Origin: Pseudovirgaria hyperparasitica
Taxonomy: Eukaryota; Ascomycota; Dothideomycetes; Acrospermales; Acrospermaceae
DNA: 64,000 nt
Reading direction: 5' to 3'
Assembly: GCF_010093815.1 (NCBI RefSeq)
Contig: NW_022985558.1
Span: 721,459-785,458 of the forward strand
In this document: one piece after another, positions 10,393 to 20,844 of the stretch
How the letters are laid out: each line of letters opens with the position of its first letter
Position numbering within the stretch: position 1 is the first letter of the stretch
Position numbers and translations under genes: made by a program
The notes under the pieces: generated by a model
The model's input: only the letters and a program-made list of their open reading frames with translations
Database searches by the model: none
Told to the model about the DNA's origin: nothing

Positions 10393-11748
10393 TATTGGGT
10401 TTGTGGGATCAGTAATTGAACGGGTCACTTCTCATCCACGTCCTAACCAAAGCCCTCTGCTCTTGACATCAAAGCCGTATCTCGAGAGTTTGTCTATACT
10501 CATGCTTTCGGCCTTTGCCTGCACGCGCTTCCGCTACGCCCTGCATCTTGGCGGTAGCACAGTTTCGTAACTGCAGATGCGGGTCAGTACCAGCTCCGTT
10601 CCTCCCAGACGGCTTCTTGTCGCACGTTTTGGAACTCTGGAAACTCCTCCCAGAGTCACTATTGATTTCAGCCGTTTTCAGAGGCCGTGCCATGGTTCAT
10701 AGGTAGATTGCGTTTGTGGGCGGGACGGCTACGTCTAGACATTCATGAGCGACACTGTTATGAGAGCAATTACATCATCAGTAGGCTGACAACTGACTAG
10801 ATCGAGTACCACTGTGTACTACTCAACGAAATTTCGACAATCGATAAAGCAGTGAAGCTCCGTAGCGGGGGCCCGTCAGCCACTCGGACTCACAGTTGTC
10901 CAGTGACGGACTTTAGATGGTTTCCCCAACCTGCAACCATCCAGCCCGAGAAACGCATACATGCGGGCAGCCGTGTTTGGCTGCGTTGCTTTTTCAACAA
11001 TTTAACATTACTACTAAGCAGTTGAACCGGCTCTATCATCATCATTGTCCAAAAAGCCATCAGAAACCAGTCTTGTTGTACGGCGACGGGAAGTCTAGTA
11101 TCACAGACACGTATGTCATGGGTAGTTCGACTTTTTCTCGGTGTACCCTTTTGAGAGCAACCATACCTCGACTGGAAGAGCTTGGAACACGTCCACTTCG
11201 GAACCATGAGTGACCGTGTTGACCTACGAAGCACGGCTCGGCTAATTTTCATCTTTACGACATCCATGGGCAATAAACACCCAACCTCTCCGCCAGCGCA
11301 TTGGCCAACACGCATCTTCAGCTACCGCATGGTCCGGTCAACACTGGACATTATCGATTATCTCTACAGGTCCGATGTGCCCCTGTAAACATTCCGTGAC
11401 CAAACTGCCCCAACCTGCCTTTCCTCCATTCAGACTACCCACCATTGGGTTTACTGTTCCATAACGTCCGGCTGGTTCCATATATGTTGTAGGTTCGCTT
11501 GTGGTCGTGAATAAAGAGCTTGTTACCTGCCATAATTCTCCTTCTTATTGTTTTGTCTTTCGTTGACCAACGTGTCATACTATTTCCAACCTTCGTGTTT
11601 AATTCTTCCTTCCAGCCTTTCCGGCGGTAAGGGCCCCTTCTCTAAAGCCCTGCCTGCAATAATCTTTGTCTATATCTTATATCTTAATTCGCAGACGTTT
11701 TAATCTACTATTCTGTGTACACTTTCAACTTAATCGACGCAAGACAAA
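10393..11748. other. Intergenic region upstream of the GPI repeat protein
   Basis: About 1.36 kb. The right half is pyrimidine-rich (11520-11700) and probably holds the promoter and leader of the downstream wall protein. The short open frames here do not look like protein families. Confidence 0.4.
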
Positions 11749-13057
11749 ATGAAGAGTGCTCTCGGACTTATGGCCCTTGCGGTCTTCAGTGCTGCTACTG
11801 ACAGCTACGCTTCACCACTACCTGGGAACGAAAGCTATGGCTCGCCAGTGCCGACTCCATCTTCAAAAGAAGCATCGCACGAGACACCATCTCACTACAC
11901 GTCCCATGCTCCAGTATCATCGCCACATGAGTCTCCACCGCCCACGCCGAGCCCGCCCGTTTACACTCCCTCAGAGCCTCCTCATGAGACGCCAACTCAT
12001 GAATCTCACTCTGCTCTTCCAGTGTATACACACACACCTGTATCCCCGGTTTATACGCACACGCCTGTCCCCCCAGAGTATACCCATACGCCTGTTTCCC
12101 AGCATTCGACCTTCGAGACTCCACGTTCGACTTACGAGCCTCATTCGACGTACGAGCCTCCACATTCGACATACGAGCCTCCACATTCGACACACGAGCC
12201 TCCACATTCGACACACGAGCCTCCACATTCGACACACGAGCCTCCACATTCGACACACGAGCCTCCACATTCGACATACGAACCTCCACACTCAAGCCCG
12301 CCACCGTACACTCACACGCCTCCGCCGTCTAGCTACGAACCTCCACACTCAAGCCATGCTCCACCATCACCGCACTCAACTTACGAGCCGCCTCACTCAA
12401 GCATGCCTCCCCACTCGAGCCCGCCAGCGTACACCCATACACCCCCGCCGTCACCGTCTAGCCATGCACCACCCTTATCAACTTACGAGCCTCCCCACGT
12501 GACAACGCCTTGCCCTCCTCCCGGCACAATCACGACCATTGTCACAAAGACCCGCTCAAAGTCGCACGCTGCATCCCCGCACCCATCAAGCTCGTACCAA
12601 GTATGTACCTATCCTCAAGTTCACAAATCAGACCAATCCCTAACACTCGTGCCAGCCTCGCCCTCCACCTCCTCCTCCATCAACGTACCACAGCCCGTCT
12701 TCGCCTCCCAAGCCCACGGCATCGTCTCCCGCTCCGCCGCCACCAGGTACACCTATTCCTCCACCCCCACCAGGTACTCCTATACCCCCTCCGGCGCCTG
12801 GCACTCCTATCCCTCCTCCACCTCCCGGTACTCCCCTCCCTTCACCACCGCCCCCGCCAGGCACCGTTGCCCCAGTCCCTGGTACCAGCGTTACACCTCT
12901 GCCGCCGGTGCCTCCCCCAGCCACAGTCGCTACACCGCGCCCATCAAGCGTTACCCCTGTGGGCCCACCCTCATTCACCGGCGCGGCAGCCGTAATGGCG
13001 AAGAACCCTCTCGGCGCACTAGTAGCCGGCGTCGTCGCCGTGGCAGCGATGGTATAA
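11749..13057 (+). CDS. Proline-rich tandem-repeat GPI-anchored cell wall protein
   Basis: Secreted structural or adhesive wall protein, by inference. Two exons, 11749-12600 and 12656-13057, with a 55-nt intron (GTATGT...GCCAG), give 417 aa. Residues 1-22 form a signal peptide (MKSALGLMALAVFSAATDSY). A long Pro/Ser/Thr/His-rich region follows, with six 21-bp (7-residue, PPHSTHE-like) tandem repeats at 12157-12282 and looser PVYTHTP repeats before them. Exon 2 encodes Pro-Gly-Thr-Pro repeats (PPPPGTPIPPP) and then a hydrophobic tail, GALVAGVVAVAAMV, a good GPI-attachment signal. Without splicing the frame runs on to 13095 into an unlikely Arg/Ser tail with no anchor, so the intron decides the true C-terminus. 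No catalytic domain is seen. Similar low-complexity wall proteins are common and often poorly conserved. Confidence 0.85.
12157..12282 (+). repeat. 21-bp coding minisatellite, six tandem units
   Basis: Six head-to-tail 21-mers that each encode a P-P-H-S-T-[HY]-E heptapeptide. The four middle units (12178-12261) are identical at DNA level; the outer two differ by one or two bases. A shortened 18-bp unit precedes them at 12139-12156. Synonymous identity suggests recent expansion or homogenisation. Confidence 0.9.
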
Positions 13058-14227
13058 CAGGAAATTCCCCTCTCCCGGCAACCTCGTATATATAGTATAG
13101 TATAGTATACCCCCTTTCTTTCTTTCTTTTTCTGCTTCTCATACTCCTCTTATCTTCACTTCTTCCATGCCAGCAACAGCCACTCACTGTCAAGCATTCT
13201 CATGTAAGAAAACGTGGTCTGTGGTTCATTTATATATATTCGGGTGGAGCTTGAGCATCATTCTTTTTAGACGGCTCGCATTTTTCTTCTTCTTCTAACG
13301 ACGGGAGTTTTTTTTTCCTATTCACATACCTACCTATGAGCATCATTCTTTTATAGCTCTTGCGCTTTTTAACGAAGGAATACGTTTTTTTGGAGGAAGA
13401 TGAGGAGGATGGGGAGAGGCCGGTGTGTATGCACCCGGTCTGAGGGAGAGATTTTGAGGAATGTTTATTTATTTATTTGCTTGAGATATCACCGTGGCCC
13501 GACGCCCTTTGTACTGTGGAACGCATATAGAAAATTTATACATGTAATGTGTCTGTTATGAGAGAATCTACCTGCCCTAATGAGTCTATTCCTGAAGAGA
13601 ATGCATCTGCCTTGATGTGTCTTGTTGCGGGATTTCCAGATATTACGCACTCAAGTATCAGATATACCGGTCCCTCGCCCGCACTTACAGCCCTTCGCAC
13701 CACAGCGCCGGCGCCTTTCCAATCAAGCGCGCATCTCATAGCGGCTGACCCGCCCGACTCGCGCCGTCCTTTTAGCCCGCTCTCGAGGGTCCGAGGTCTC
13801 TAAGGCCTGACTGTTTGATGAGCAACGGTTGTAATAATTATAGGGCCTAAGACCTTGCCAAAGCATGCATCATCAACACCCAGCAGGAACGTCAAACCTG
13901 CCTGCCTGATTATGGTGAAGTGGATGGATATCGGGATCAAGAGCGTCAGACATTAGGTCGAGAGGTGAATACGCCCTACACGAGAACAAACAAACCCACT
14001 ACACGGTAAAAAGGCTTGGATATGAATCGAAGCTTGGAAAATGTATATTGACTATGTGAGTCCTGCATGACCGAGATGAAGAATGAATACAATAAGTTTA
14101 GGAACAGAAGAAGAAGTTCGAACTTCAAGCTTGAAGAACACTTTCGGTTTGCAAGATAACGTATAATCAAGGATTGCCACAGGCAACTTATCGGTCCAAA
14201 TGACGACCCTGACCCTCGGGCAGTCAA
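13058..14227. other. Convergent intergenic region
   Basis: Between the 3' ends of the GPI protein gene and the vWA gene. It contains short simple repeats (a TATAG-type run at about 13090-13110, a TTTC run at about 13117-13133) and T-rich stretches. No gene is recognised. Confidence 0.4.
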
Positions 14228-15337
14228 TCATGTTCTCTCAGCAGAGGCCCGTGCCTTTTCCTTCTCTTTCCTCTCCAGGCGGATCTGTTGGAATGTCTGC
14301 CCATCGAGCTTCTTGGAAACAGCACCGCCCACGACCTTCAAGATCTGGCTGGAGTCGAGCGGTCGGCCAGTGTACTTGACCGTATCGACAATGTCGCGGC
14401 CCCAGAGGTGATCATCGAGCCTTTGCAGCATCTCTGTAGCATCCGGGAAGTCGCCAATCTGGAAGAACTGGACACCGAGCTGAGTCGCGTGAGCATCCCA
14501 TTTGTCCAGCTTCTTGGCAAAGTCCTGGATGACTACTTCGAGGCGAGTGTCGCTGCTATCTGTCGCACCACCATCTGTGATGACGATGATGTTCTGCGGC
14601 TTGACGTCATCCCAGGATCCGGCAGAGACATATCTCTCCTCATAGTTGTGGAAGAGATCGCGAAGGCGTCGGCCAGTCGGAGTGCGGGCCGTTGGCGTCA
14701 CTTGCTGGAAGATCCGCTCGATTTCCTCGGGGTTGGTGATCTTCGAGTAATGTTGTGGGTGGTTCAAGAACTCAATGTCGATGCCATCCGAGTCGTACTC
14801 GGCGCACGTGGGGGCGATTGCCTTGAGAGCTCTCTCAGCTTCGCTCCAGCCGTTTCCAAGCATCGAGCCGGAATCATCTATGAGGAACACGGTGTCATAC
14901 TCGCGCAAGAAACCATAGCGACCGTCTTGCGTCTCGGCAGCTCTGGGTGCTTCTCTGGGTGCTTCAGTAGGTTTGAACGCAGGACCTGTATCGTAGGCTT
15001 GGTAGGGTGGCGGCTGCTCTGCATGCACAGTTGATGAAGACGACGATACGGACTTGGTTTTCTTCAGGCCAAACAAGTTGCCCAGCGATCGGCGCGATTT
15101 AGAGTCTCGTGGGGGTAGAGCATCAAGGAAGTTCTTGCTGTCTCTTGGATCGGAGCTGGCCATGGTGCTGTTGTTTGCAAAGGGCGCCAGATGTGATGAG
15201 GTTGCTATTGTCGAAGCTGACGAGAACTGCGGATCCTGAGGTATGGAAGTACTGCGACGAAGTGAAGGAGGGAGGCCTAGGAAAGTGTCCCCAGAGGAGG
15301 TTTGTGGTGTTTGGGCAAGAGCCGATCTGTCATTCAT
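14228..15337 (-). CDS. von Willebrand factor A domain protein with a PPxY motif
   Basis: Cytosolic-looking protein of 369 aa with no signal peptide. Residues 1-140 are disordered and Ser/Pro-rich, with basic patches (SRRSLGNLFGLKKTKS). They contain PPPY (about 109-112), a potential WW-domain ligand of the kind Rsp5/NEDD4 adaptors use. Residues 147-330 form a vWA domain: the strand TVFLIDDSGSM (about 149-159) supplies the MIDAS motif DxSxS, TPTGRRL supplies the MIDAS Thr region, and IIVITDGGATD the MIDAS Asp. The C-terminus is a charged helix (QIRLERKEKEKARASAE). Fungi have many such proteins and few are characterised. The gene is single-exon. A second Met at residue 59 (MASSDPRDSK) is an alternative start. 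Confidence 0.88.
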   Translation of the reverse strand: MNDRSALAQTPQTSSGDTFLGLPPSLRRSTSIPQDPQFSSASTIATSSHLAPFANNSTMASSDPRDSKNFLDALPPRDSKSRRSLGNLFGLKKTKSVSSSSSTVHAEQPPPYQAYDTGPAFKPTEAPREAPRAAETQDGRYGFLREYDTVFLIDDSGSMLGNGWSEAERALKAIAPTCAEYDSDGIDIEFLNHPQHYSKITNPEEIERIFQQVTPTARTPTGRRLRDLFHNYEERYVSAGSWDDVKPQNIIVITDGGATDSSDTRLEVVIQDFAKKLDKWDAHATQLGVQFFQIGDFPDATEMLQRLDDHLWGRDIVDTVKYTGRPLDSSQILKVVGGAVSKKLDGQTFQQIRLERKEKEKARASAERT

Positions 15338-16193
15338 TAAGTCTGTAATGTAGTTTGAAAGAACAACTGAGTTTCAAACAGCGAGGGTAATCATTTCCCG
15401 TAAGGGCCAAAGAAATCATAAAATGTCAAGCCACTGCTGTTGGACTAGGCTGTTTATGGATGACTGATGACTTTCTTTGTGTGCAGTGGCGTGTGAAAGC
15501 ACATGCCTTGGACAAACAATGTGGCAGTTTTATAGGAATCTTGATACTTACAAGCGTTCTTTCACACAGCCAAGGTATCCTGCAAGGCTCCAACAGTACA
15601 CCTGAGGAACGGAGGAGAGAGGATGCTATCTCAAGGGGTGGATGGATTCACCAGAGACTGTGGTAGCCGTTCGTGATTGACACATGGCCCGTCTCACAGC
15701 CTCGCGGACAGTCAGATAGACGTTAGGAACCCATATGCCATGTGGTGCAGTTGGCCTTAGCTCCGGTTCTGTGGTGGGACTGAACATGCACAGCCCCAGC
15801 CTTATTCGCTGTTTTCTTGGGAATGCAAGCTCCGCCACTATATGCTCACCTTCACCCAGCGAGTCTGCCTCGTGCGTTTAATTCACCTGGCAGGCTCTTG
15901 AATATCAATTTCCCGGAAATGATGTGTCTTAGACGCGACTCAGTTGAGATCTGAATGGCTGGGCCTGGCGTTCAGCCGCCCAAACAAGGAGATACACGCG
16001 CTTGTCGCAAATAGCCAACCAACATCAATCACCACAAGATCAAGCGTGAATGTGAAAGGCCATGGACGGCCCTATCATGGATTCACCGGACAGCGACGCT
16101 CTCACTGGGTTTTATTGTCCAGGTCGCCATTCCTTGTCTTCCGTCACACACATCATGCCATTCCCTACTCAGCCAAGGCATTTACAATGTCCG
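15338..16193. other. Intergenic region upstream of the vWA gene
   Basis: About 0.86 kb with the promoter of the vWA gene and the 3' flank of the BTB gene. I see no coding sequence or repeat in it. Confidence 0.4.
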
Positions 16194-17554
16194 TTATGAT
16201 GAAGTGGAACAACAACCTTGTCTAATATGGGACACACCGGTAGGGTGGAATTCGGCCCAGTCTCGTTCAGTCGCGGTAAACATTTCGCGGACATCAAATT
16301 GGCGATGGAAACACTGACCTGCTGGTGCTGCATGTTTAGGCTTCCCTGTATGCGACAACGTTCCAGTCCTCCTCCACATAAGCGGACGTTTGGCCTCTGC
16401 CCAAGCATAGTCCCCTCGCCGAGCTTTGAAGCATTCGGGACATAGTCCTAAATCAGGACTCCCGCTGTCCTTGTCTAGCCAGTATTGTAACCAACCGAGT
16501 ACGGGTAGCATTCGACTTCTGAGCCCACAATGGGCGTGGTTGCTATCGATCTGGTACTTGGGACATTTGCGCAAGCTATCAACAAGTCGGTCGATATCTC
16601 CACTGTATGCAGTTACATTGATGGGGTCATATAGGAGACTCCGAACTCTCAGCATGCCCGCACGACTAAGAAAACGGACCATCTCTCCCAATTGAAAAGA
16701 GTCACATGCTAAAGAGGAATCGTACCCAAGCTTGCACTGTCTTTCGCCAGACATATATAGGTGGAGAAAGTATAGGGGTATAGAGCTCAGAGTTTCCAAC
16801 ACTCTTTCACGTCGATATTGAAGCTCTTCTGAGGATAGCATTAGTCACCGGATCGTGTACATGACCTACCTGTGGACGAACCTTCAATGCCGTGCGGAAG
16901 ATCCCACCATAGTGCACTCTCCGTGTCCTCTTGCTCCTGGGCCGGAGGGTCCCATCGTTTTGATCCTGACAGTATCAAGTGTTTGCTATTCTTGGTGACC
17001 CATGGATTATGATCCAACAGATAGCCAACCAACAACTTTTGGCGAACCCGCTCTTCCGATGTATTCTTCCCACGCGCCCTTGCATCAATCGCCCTGAAAA
17101 TACCCTTCTTCTTCGCATATAGACAGAATACACCAAGACAATCGAATCGGTCGGCTACAATGGCTAAGTTTGCGATATTCGGCACGGGAGGATTGGGCTG
17201 AGAAAGCTCGAGACCGTGGAGGACACGTAGGAAGTCCGCGGTAAGACCCTCGATGGAATTGACCTTCGATATCTGCCCTATATGGACCACAGTGATACAA
17301 GGCAGCTCATCTGCCGGGACGTCCTCGAAGCTCGAGTACTGGTCCCGCAGCGACCTGTGCTTCTCATGAACAGCCGTGGCTTCGCTAAAAGCACCTCCAA
17401 GAAGATGCTCAAAATAAGGCGAGGTCCGGCGTATATGCCCCGAGTCGACGCGATAACGAGACTCCTCTTGGTGCTCTTCATGAGAAACGTTCAAGACTAG
17501 GTCGCCTGTAGACGAAATGACAATGATTTCTTGGTGTAGAATGCCGGATGCCAT
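16194..17554 (-). CDS. Fungal BTB/POZ-like domain protein
   Basis: Two exons (16870-17554 and 16194-16828) separated by a very short 41-nt intron with a clear GTGACTAATG branch region and a CTCAG acceptor; joined length 439 aa. The N-terminal half resembles the BTB/POZ-like proteins that are expanded in filamentous fungi: a beta strand pair (IIVISSTGDLVLNV), then a region like SGHIRRTSPYFEHLLGGAF, where the family has its usual 'SPVFRKML' element, then LRVLHGL and IANLAIVADRFDCLGVF. The C-terminal half, ending in CSTSS, has several Cys and Trp residues (LCPECFKARRGDYAW) that could bind metal. The role is unknown; BTB proteins usually act as dimerising adaptors. If the intron is missed, the gene breaks into two overlapping frames. 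Confidence 0.78.
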
Positions 17555-17919
17555 GTTGATATGCAGCTAGCTCCAGGACAAAAGAAAGTATGCTAGTGAC
17601 AGACCACTCACGGATACGGCCAGAACATACTGACGCGCTATGTCTGGGAATGGAGGAAGCAAATGAGTGCACTGTTGCCTCCGGACGAATCTGAATGGAC
17701 TTAATCATTAGGTATAACCTGCCAAGCCGTGAGAGCCGCTAAACATTTTAGCGTAGATGTGTTGAGATCACGTGGAGCATCATTAGCGTCATTTTAAGTT
17801 GCATCGGGTCTCGAGCAAGATAGAGCAAGATAGAGCAAGTTTTTGTTACTTAAGTACTTCGACCACCACCAAATTACATTTCCAGTCTATGGCTAACAAT
17901 CCCTTTTCATCTGCTCGTC
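17555..17919. other. Intergenic region with a small AGCAAGATAG repeat
   Basis: Promoter of the BTB gene next to the 3' end of FTR1. Three tandem copies of a ten-base unit (AGCAAGATAG-like) lie at about 17812-17840. Nothing else is seen. Confidence 0.45.
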
Positions 17920-19328
17920 TTACTCGGACACCTCTCGAACGTTTGATGATGTTGGCACGGCTGACTTCTCAGTCTCGATTCCCTTTCCAGAATTGGCCTC
18001 ACTGTCCAAATCACTGCTCTCACCGACAGATGCGGACGTTGTCTTAGCCTTCATGAACGGCAGATGACCCTTCTTCTCTTGGTAACTCATCAATAGGAAG
18101 CCAACAATGACCACTAGCCAGTAAAGGTTGTATGAGATCACTGAGCCGTAAGTCGCAGAGTTTGTCCAGCCAAAGAGTGAGTTGAAGACGCCCCAGCCAC
18201 CACCACCATTAATTTCAGGGTTGGCATACTTGCACAATGTCAGCGAGTGTGAGGCAAATCCTACATGGAGCTTACGTTAAGATGCCAGACACTTTTACGG
18301 ATGTCGTATGAACCGGGGCCTGCGCCCGTTTCCGCTGCATCACCACCAATGATTTTGTTCCACTAGCATTACTAATTAGCACAATTACCGCAATTATGGC
18401 AAAGATCATCCACGTACCGCATTGTTCTCGAAACTCCAAACAGACCTAGTGAACAGGCCAGCTGCGACGAGGTAGAGAAAGCAGGTGGAGATGATCAGGA
18501 AAATCTGCAAGGAGGTTCGATTGGCACCCCTAATGATTGTTAAATGGTAGAGCAAGACTCCAGAACACTCGACCACTCACTTGTACATAAGAAAGCCGAC
18601 CAAGGCTCCAGCACCAAGGCCACAGAGGACAGCGAGCGGAAATGATTCTGCTGGCAGACCGAGTCCAACGCCACCGATGAAGACAACGGCTTCAAGGCCT
18701 TCGCGCAACACGGTGATGAAGGGTAGAAGGAACATGGCGTATTTCTCGGTCCAGGTCTTGAATCGACCCTGAACAGGCTTCTCGGATCGATCCTTGGCTT
18801 CAATTGCTCGGGCAATTTTTACTCGCCATTTATCCTGGAGTTTTGAAACCCGAAGGAGTGCAGCGCCCATCAAAGAAATGATTATGGATGCAACCAGACA
18901 AAATACACCCTCCCAAATGTCCTCGGTGTTGGCAAACACATCCTTCTGAAGCCCGTAGAAGGCACCGATCATACCGGCTGCAACGGCATCAGACCTGAAG
19001 AATTGCTAGAATAAGGAATCGCTTACCTCCAATGACGATGCATATCCCCAGACCTGCTCCAATACCAACCCAGACCTGGAACATCAGAACATGAAGCTGA
19101 TGAGGGAGTGAAAGTGTAAGATTACCTGCTTGACCAAGGACTTGTAGACTTTAGGATCCCGGTCAGGACCAAGGGTTTGCTTCAAGAAAGACAGCAAGAC
19201 GGCTACAATGATGCTTGTCTCTAAGCATTCTCGCAAGCAAATGAAGAAGACTAGATGCCAAAGTTAGCAAGTGTTGGTAGCAGCATAGTGCTTGCGAGAC
19301 TACCTGGCACAGCGAAAACGTTGACCAT
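17920..19328 (-). CDS. FTR1: High-affinity iron permease FTR1
   Basis: Plasma-membrane iron permease that takes Fe(III) handed over by the Fet3 ferroxidase. The start at 19328 begins a 25-nt first exon (MVNVFAVP), followed by a 53-nt intron (19251-19303) and several more short exons; I count about six introns, not all placed to the base. Both iron-binding motifs of the family are present: the first as CLRECLETS just after exon 1, the second as [11 protein letters not shown] in the exon around 18577-18970. Other matches are [31 protein letters not shown] and a hydrophobic heptahelical pattern. The C-terminal tail ([15 protein letters not shown]... [14 protein letters not shown]) is hydrophilic and Ser/Glu-rich, as expected for a cytosolic tail. 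FET3 lies head to head upstream, which is the usual reductive iron assimilation arrangement. Confidence 0.95.
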
Positions 19329-19483
19329 GGCGGGCGAGTAGCTAAATTGACGCCAGCAGAGCTGGCAGTAAGAAGCGATGAATAAGATATAATCGCAAAA
19401 TAAAGATCAAGATCAAGATAAGATGGGAGCGAGCAAGAGGAACAGGTTGAACGAGGCGGCAAAGCGATGGTACAGCTCAGATG

Positions 19484-19492
19484 ATCAGATAA
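19484..19492 (+). promoter_or_regulatory. SreA-type GATA site 1 (ATCAGATAA)
   Basis: Exact match to ATCWGATAA, about 156 bases upstream of the FTR1 start codon. A second GATAA core follows within ten bases. Confidence 0.6.
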
Positions 19493-19904
19493 GTGAAAAG
19501 ATAACTTTATCCGAACGACAAGACCCAGGGATCAGACCAGGCTAGCCACAATAGGGATCTCTGAAAAGCCTGGAGACGGAATGACAAAGTCTACCTCAGC
19601 GTTACAACGGCGTTCTGCCGAACATGTAACAATCAAGCGAGAGCGGCATCAGGACAATGATTGGAAAAATAATGGCATCCCACGCGAGGCGTCTGCTAAA
19701 GGAAGGCCTTAACAATCGTGACAAGGGACTTCGGGCATATTATGGAGTGAGGGCGCGCCGAGGCGTGCAAAATATGCAGCCTGGACTCCCCAAGCTTGGT
19801 CCATTCAAGCTTGGACAAGAAAATTGGCATTAAGACTAATACCACAGGTACCCAATGATTGATGAATTCTACATGTTGTGACGCCGTTAGACCCGGCGCA
19901 TGAC

Positions 19905-19913
19905 TTATCTGAT
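19905..19913 (-). promoter_or_regulatory. SreA-type GATA site 2 (ATCAGATAA)
   Basis: Exact match to ATCWGATAA on the minus strand, near the middle of the shared promoter. Confidence 0.55.
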
Positions 19914-20141
19914 CGGCTCTTTAGCTGCCACTGGCCCTGAATTTTGAACCAACAGAGAGATCTTCACTTTACACTCTTCGTTGCTGCAGCACGATCAGCT
20001 CCTCGGGACATATCGTCGTGTTCTATGCAGCTTCCTTGCTCGATGCACGACACTAGGAAGAAGAATAAAAAATGAGGATAACGATGTTGAAGGCGATCCT
20101 ACGTGCATCCTGGCCTTGACGTCGAGTCAGGGGAGGTTTTG

Positions 20142-20150
20142 TTATCAGAT
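20142..20150 (-). promoter_or_regulatory. SreA-type GATA site 3 (ATCTGATAA)
   Basis: Exact match on the minus strand, about 700 bases upstream of the FET3 start codon. Confidence 0.5.
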
Positions 20151-20844
20151 GCTTGGATCCAAGGCCCTGTCGCGCTAGACTACACAAATTACACACCACA
20201 TCCTCGTATAGAGGTGCGCCATTTTCTTTACAGCGGCGTCGCGTAGCAGACGGATCGCACGATGCCGAAGAAGTCCAAATTGTATGTAGACTCATCTGTC
20301 AAGACATCTGTCAAATGCACGACCAACATTATTGAATTGGCATCAGCATCATCATCCTTATTGCAGTCTGTGATGCCTCGCATCGCATCTATCCGGTAGC
20401 CGTCAAAGTCATTAATACTGTCACTGACTGTCACTCATATTGGCACCCCACGAGAACTAATATCGAAGCTTCGGCCTGCAGACCAGCCGCCAGACCCAGA
20501 TCCAGACCCAGAACGATCGACACGAGTCACTGCTAAGACTGCACTCTGCAACATGCTCCACAATCCCGTACCCGTACCCGTATTTTCACTTGCATCCGCA
20601 CAGGCCCTCCGAACAAAGTAAAGTGGCGTGGTTCGATCAATCCTATTATCATATCATATCTGATCTTTTTCGCCGGACTACGGTTGGACCCCCGCTATCT
20701 CGGGTTTCGATCTTATCAATCAGTCCATCACGGACTTCCTCTCCTCCAGCAAATACTTCTCCTTCACCAGCTCTTTTATGGTTCTGGCTCTGGCTGTCGC
20801 TTGGATCTGACCATTGCCCCGAGAAGACGTCGTCTTAGGGAACC

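Larger units (their letters stand above)
19329..20844. promoter_or_regulatory. Bidirectional FTR1-FET3 promoter with GATA-factor sites
   Basis: A 1.5-kb shared region between the divergent iron genes. It contains three matches to ATCWGATAA, the consensus of the iron-responsive siderophore GATA repressors (SreA/SRE/URBS1 family): 19484-19492 (+), 19905-19913 (-) and 20142-20150 (-). Extra GATAA cores lie nearby, for example about 19500. The likely effect is repression of both genes when iron is plentiful. The site assignment is by motif match only. No coding sequence is recognised in this stretch. Confidence 0.65.

Noticed and set aside
12157-12282. CRISPR-like array
   Set aside because: The units are contiguous 21-mers without spacers inside a coding exon of a eukaryotic gene.
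11795-12304. Minus-strand frames with VEARVSN-like and MWRLVCR-like repeats
   Set aside because: They are antisense shadows of the 21-bp repeats in the GPI protein gene.
12640-12978. Glycine-rich minus-strand frame
   Set aside because: Antisense reading of the proline-rich second exon of the GPI protein gene (Pro codons read as Gly on the other strand).
14288-15034. A 248-codon plus-strand frame
   Set aside because: Antisense shadow of the vWA gene.
20641-20672. A fourth GATA site (ATATCTGAT) close to FET3
   Set aside because: On the minus strand it reads ATCAGATAT, which lacks the final GATAA base needed for the consensus.
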